Source of the DNA: JBGOUV01 sp041477815
GTDB lineage: Bacteria > Acidobacteriota > Terriglobia > Bryobacterales > JACQDG01
Assembly (NCBI GenBank): GCA_041477815.1
Contig: JBGOUV010000331.1
Coordinates: 1-7,832, forward strand
Direction of reading: 5' to 3'
Length of the DNA stretch: 7,832 bases
The position numbers and the translations under genes are program-made. This document shows positions 5,667-7,832 of this stretch, piece by piece; the stretch's first letter is position 1; the number at the start of each line of letters is the position of its first letter. The notes beneath the pieces are model-generated. The model ran no database searches and was not told the origin of the DNA. It was given only the letters and a program-made list of their open reading frames with translations.

Positions 5667-6442
5667 TTTTCCTGCACCAGGCCCAGGTCGGCGGCGTATT
5701 CGAGGAACAGGGAGAGGCCGCGGCGCTCGGGCTCGCCGAAGCCGAAGCGGACATTTTCGGTCAGGTAGCGGCGGGCGAGGGCGGAGGGGATGTCGCGCGC
5801 GGGGGCTTCGCGGTCGGCCACCTCGTCGAGATGGTCGAGTCCGTAGCGGGCGGAGGCTTGGAACAGGGACGCCAGCCCGGGATCGGCAGCCGCACGCCTC
5901 GCCGCCCACACCGCGTAGACCATGGGCAGCCGGGTCAGGGAGTGCCACTCGGCGCCGAGATCGTAGACGTGCAGGTCCGGGCCGGGGGCCAGGCGCAGGG
6001 CCGGATCTCCGATGAGGAGGGCGGCGTCGGCGATGTCCAGCATCTCGTCCAGGCGCGGCGGATACGGCCGGATCTTAACGTAGCGGTGATACTTGCGGGT
6101 GAGGATGATCTGGGCCAGGGCGACGGAAGTGCGGGAGGAGGTGTCGGCGGCGAGGCTTTCCATCCGGTCGATGGGCCGTCGCGACACGAGCAGCACGCTG
6201 GCCACCGGGCCGGCGCTCGAAATGCAACCGGCCGGAATCATGACCAGGTCGGGATTGGTGGCCAGTTCGATGGAGGGCGGAATGCCCACGTCGGCCTGGC
6301 CCGACCGCAGCAGGTCGGCACACTCGGCGGGGACCCGGAAGCTGAGATCGACGCGGCCCTGCTGGGGTCCGTGCAGAAAACCCCAGACCAGAGGCGAAGT
6401 ATTCAAGTAACCGACGGCGCAAACGCGGGGTTTGGCGGACAT
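5633..6442 (-). CDS. mqnA: Chorismate dehydratase, first futalosine-pathway step
   Basis: MqnA dehydrates chorismate to 3-[(1-carboxyvinyl)oxy]benzoate, the entry step of futalosine-dependent menaquinone synthesis. From the ATG at 6442 the protein is 269 residues, normal for the family. Signatures are VGYLNTSPLVWG near the N-terminus (10-21), SSAGPVASVLLVS (75-87), SSRTSVALAQIIL (102-114), LLIGDPAL (142-149) and EWHSLTRLPMVYAVWA (165-180), matching the periplasmic-binding-like MqnA/VitK2_biosynth fold. A GTG at 6490 is in frame and would add 16 residues (YPQPAKLEF and onward) atypical of the family; neither start has a clear Shine-Dalgarno. The last residues (LLGKEAVSC) and the stop are encoded by the repeat cluster, so the C-terminus has probably been rewritten by it beyond the conserved FLEYAADLGL helix. 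It is upstream of mqnC and downstream of gyrA on the same strand. Confidence 0.9.
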   Translation of the reverse strand: MSAKPRVCAVGYLNTSPLVWGFLHGPQQGRVDLSFRVPAECADLLRSGQADVGIPPSIELATNPDLVMIPAGCISSAGPVASVLLVSRRPIDRMESLAADTSSRTSVALAQIILTRKYHRYVKIRPYPPRLDEMLDIADAALLIGDPALRLAPGPDLHVYDLGAEWHSLTRLPMVYAVWAARRAAADPGLASLFQASARYGLDHLDEVADREAPARDIPSALARRYLTENVRFGFGEPERRGLSLFLEYAADLGLVQEKKLLGKEAVSC

Positions 6443-6492
6443 AACAGTCGAGCGAGACCGAAACTCTAGTTTAGCAGGCTGTGGGTACACGC

Positions 6493-6512
6493 GACAGGTT
6501 GGAAGGCCTGTC
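6493..6512 (-). terminator. Hairpin directly after the gyrA stop
   Basis: GACAGG (6493-6498) and CCTGTC (6507-6512) form a perfect 6-bp stem with an 8-base loop, adjoining the gyrA TAG. No T-run follows on the minus strand. It could act as an attenuator or terminator between gyrA and mqnA, or be a copy of a dispersed palindromic repeat. The rest of the 6443-6492 spacer has no clear promoter. Confidence 0.4.
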
Positions 6513-7832
6513 CTACTGGATTAGCAGGGGAGCATCGTCGCCGGCTTCCTCTTCCGGAATCACCGAAGCAGCGGCGATGTGGTCGCCCTCCTCCAGGCGC
6601 ACCAGCCTGACGCCCTGGGTGGAGCGGCCCGCCTCGCGGATGTCTTTCGATTCCAGACGCAGGATCTTGCCGTCCTTGGTGATGATGAACAGGTCGCTGG
6701 TCTCCTTGACGTTCAGGATGGAGACGACATTGCCGTTGCGGGCGGTGGTCTTCATGTTGATGACTCCCTTGCCGCCGCGCGAGGTAACACGGTACTCCTC
6801 GAGCAAGGTGCGCTTGCCGAAACCGTTCTCGGATATGGTCAGGATCAGCCCTTCCTTGCTCACCGCCTCCATGCCCACCAGGTAGTCGCTGGCCTCCAGG
6901 CTCATGCCCCGGACGCCCCGGGCCGGCCGGCCCATGGCCCGCACCTTGTCCTCCGGGAAACGGATGGCCTTGCCCTCGTGCGTGCCCAGGAAGATCTGCT
7001 GGCTGCCGTCGGTGAGCCGGGCGGAGATCAGCTCATCACCCTCGTCGAGGGCCATGGCGATGATGCCGCGGGCCATGGGGTTGTCGAACTCGGTCAGCTC
7101 GCACTTCTTGATCACCGCCTGTTTGGTCACCATTACGATGTACGTGCCGGCGGTGAACTCCTGCACCGGCAGGAAGGCTTTCACCGTCTCTCCGGGCTGC
7201 AGGTTCGCCAGGTTGACCACGTTCTTGCCGCGGCCGGTGGTGCCGGCGTCGGGGATCTCGTAAACCTTCAGCCAGTAGACGCGCCCCAGGTTGGTGAACA
7301 TCAGGATGTAGGCATGGGTGGAGGCGGTCAGGAGGTGCTCGACGAAGTCCTCCGTCCGGGTGCCCATGCCGATGCGGCCCTTGCCGCCGCGCGACTGCCG
7401 CCGGTAGGTATCCACCGCCGTGCGCTTCATGTAGCCGGCGTGGGTCACCGTGATGGCGACGTCCTCGACGGCGATGAGGTCCTCCAGCAGGATCTCGCCC
7501 GTGTCCTCGATGATCTCGGTCCGGCGCTCGTCCCCGTAATCCTTCTGAACCTCCCGCAGCTCCTTGACGATGAGCGCGCGCAGGATCTTGTCCGACCCCA
7601 GCAGCTCCACGTACTCCTGAATCTTCTTCTGGATCTCGGCCAGCTCGTCCAGGATCTTCTGGCGCTCCATGCCGGTGAGACGCTGCAACTGCATCTCGAT
7701 GATGGCCTGGGCTTGCTTCTCGGTAAACTCCAGACTCACCACCAGGCTGTCGCGGGCCTCGCGCGGGGTCTTGGCGGCGCGGACGAGCTGGATCACCTGG
7801 TCCAGGTTGTCGAGGGCCTTTTGGAATCCGAG
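6513..7832 (-). CDS. gyrA: DNA gyrase subunit A, C-terminal 439 residues (5' end off the window)
   Basis: GyrA is the DNA-breaking and DNA-wrapping subunit of gyrase, which introduces negative supercoils using ATP with GyrB. The frame is open to the right edge, so the active-site tyrosine region and most of the breakage-reunion domain lie outside. The visible part begins with the coiled-coil section of that domain (AIIEMQLQRLTGMERQKILD, fragment residues 43-62), then the DNA-wrapping beta-pinwheel. The GyrA box reads QSRGGKG (146-152), against the consensus Q-R/K-R-G-G-R/K-G, with Ser in the second position. Related blade motifs occur at TTGRGK (198-203), MARGIIAM (253-260), RPARGVRGM (302-310), TSRGGKG (350-356) and GRSTQGVRL (402-410), consistent with six blades. 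A short acidic tail (PEEEAGDDAP) ends the protein. The GyrA box and tail argue for gyrase rather than ParC. mqnA follows 70 bases downstream. Confidence 0.95.
   Translation of the reverse strand, partial: LGFQKALDNLDQVIQLVRAAKTPREARDSLVVSLEFTEKQAQAIIEMQLQRLTGMERQKILDELAEIQKKIQEYVELLGSDKILRALIVKELREVQKDYGDERRTEIIEDTGEILLEDLIAVEDVAITVTHAGYMKRTAVDTYRRQSRGGKGRIGMGTRTEDFVEHLLTASTHAYILMFTNLGRVYWLKVYEIPDAGTTGRGKNVVNLANLQPGETVKAFLPVQEFTAGTYIVMVTKQAVIKKCELTEFDNPMARGIIAMALDEGDELISARLTDGSQQIFLGTHEGKAIRFPEDKVRAMGRPARGVRGMSLEASDYLVGMEAVSKEGLILTISENGFGKRTLLEEYRVTSRGGKGVINMKTTARNGNVVSILNVKETSDLFIITKDGKILRLESKDIREAGRSTQGVRLVRLEEGDHIAAASVIPEEEAGDDAPLLIQ

Noticed and set aside
5831..6469. Plus-strand open frame over mqnA
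   Set aside because: Antisense of a gene with clear MqnA motifs; Gly/Arg/Asp-rich with no domain.

Overview
The window is a GC-rich bacterial chromosomal segment with seven genes that can be read with reasonable confidence and one unrecognised membrane-protein gene. GC-rich coding bias, a futalosine-type menaquinone pathway (MqnA and MqnC), DNA gyrase A, and an operon of wall-lytic enzymes with a TPR protein fit a Gram-negative, menaquinone-using organism. My best guess is Acidobacteriota (Bryobacter/Solibacter-like), but this is an inference from gene content and protein flavour, not a database result. No phage, IS element, CRISPR array or RNA gene is visible.

Layout, left to right: (1) positions 1-430, minus strand, the 5' part of an unrecognised gene for a small membrane protein, running off the left edge and less GC-rich than the rest. 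(2) 431-603, a non-coding gap with a hairpin just beyond the amidase stop. (3) 604-3511, minus strand, a tightly overlapping three-gene operon transcribed as TPR protein, then SLT lytic transglycosylase, then AMIN/Amidase_3 N-acetylmuramoyl-L-alanine amidase; the genes are joined by 4-base GTGA and ATGA overlaps. (4) 3512-3582, a short divergent promoter region. (5) 3583-4476, plus strand, galU. (6) 4487-6442, minus strand, mqnA followed by mqnC, separated by a repeat-rich spacer; mqnC converges on galU with only 10 bases between the stops and a shared inverted repeat. (7) 6513-7832, minus strand, the 3' half of gyrA, running off the right edge.

Functionally, the operon would cut peptidoglycan glycan strands (transglycosylase) and remove stem peptides (amidase), with the TPR protein as a likely scaffold. 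GalU supplies UDP-glucose for envelope polysaccharides. MqnA and MqnC catalyse the first and a later step of menaquinone synthesis from chorismate via futalosine; the other mqn genes are not in this window. GyrA is housekeeping.

I see no convincing undescribed multi-gene system. The features most worth a second look are the repeat and inverted-repeat cluster between mqnA and mqnC, part of which encodes the C-terminus and stop codon of MqnA, the AT-rich patch over the transglycosylase signal-peptide region, and the unrecognised gene at the left edge.
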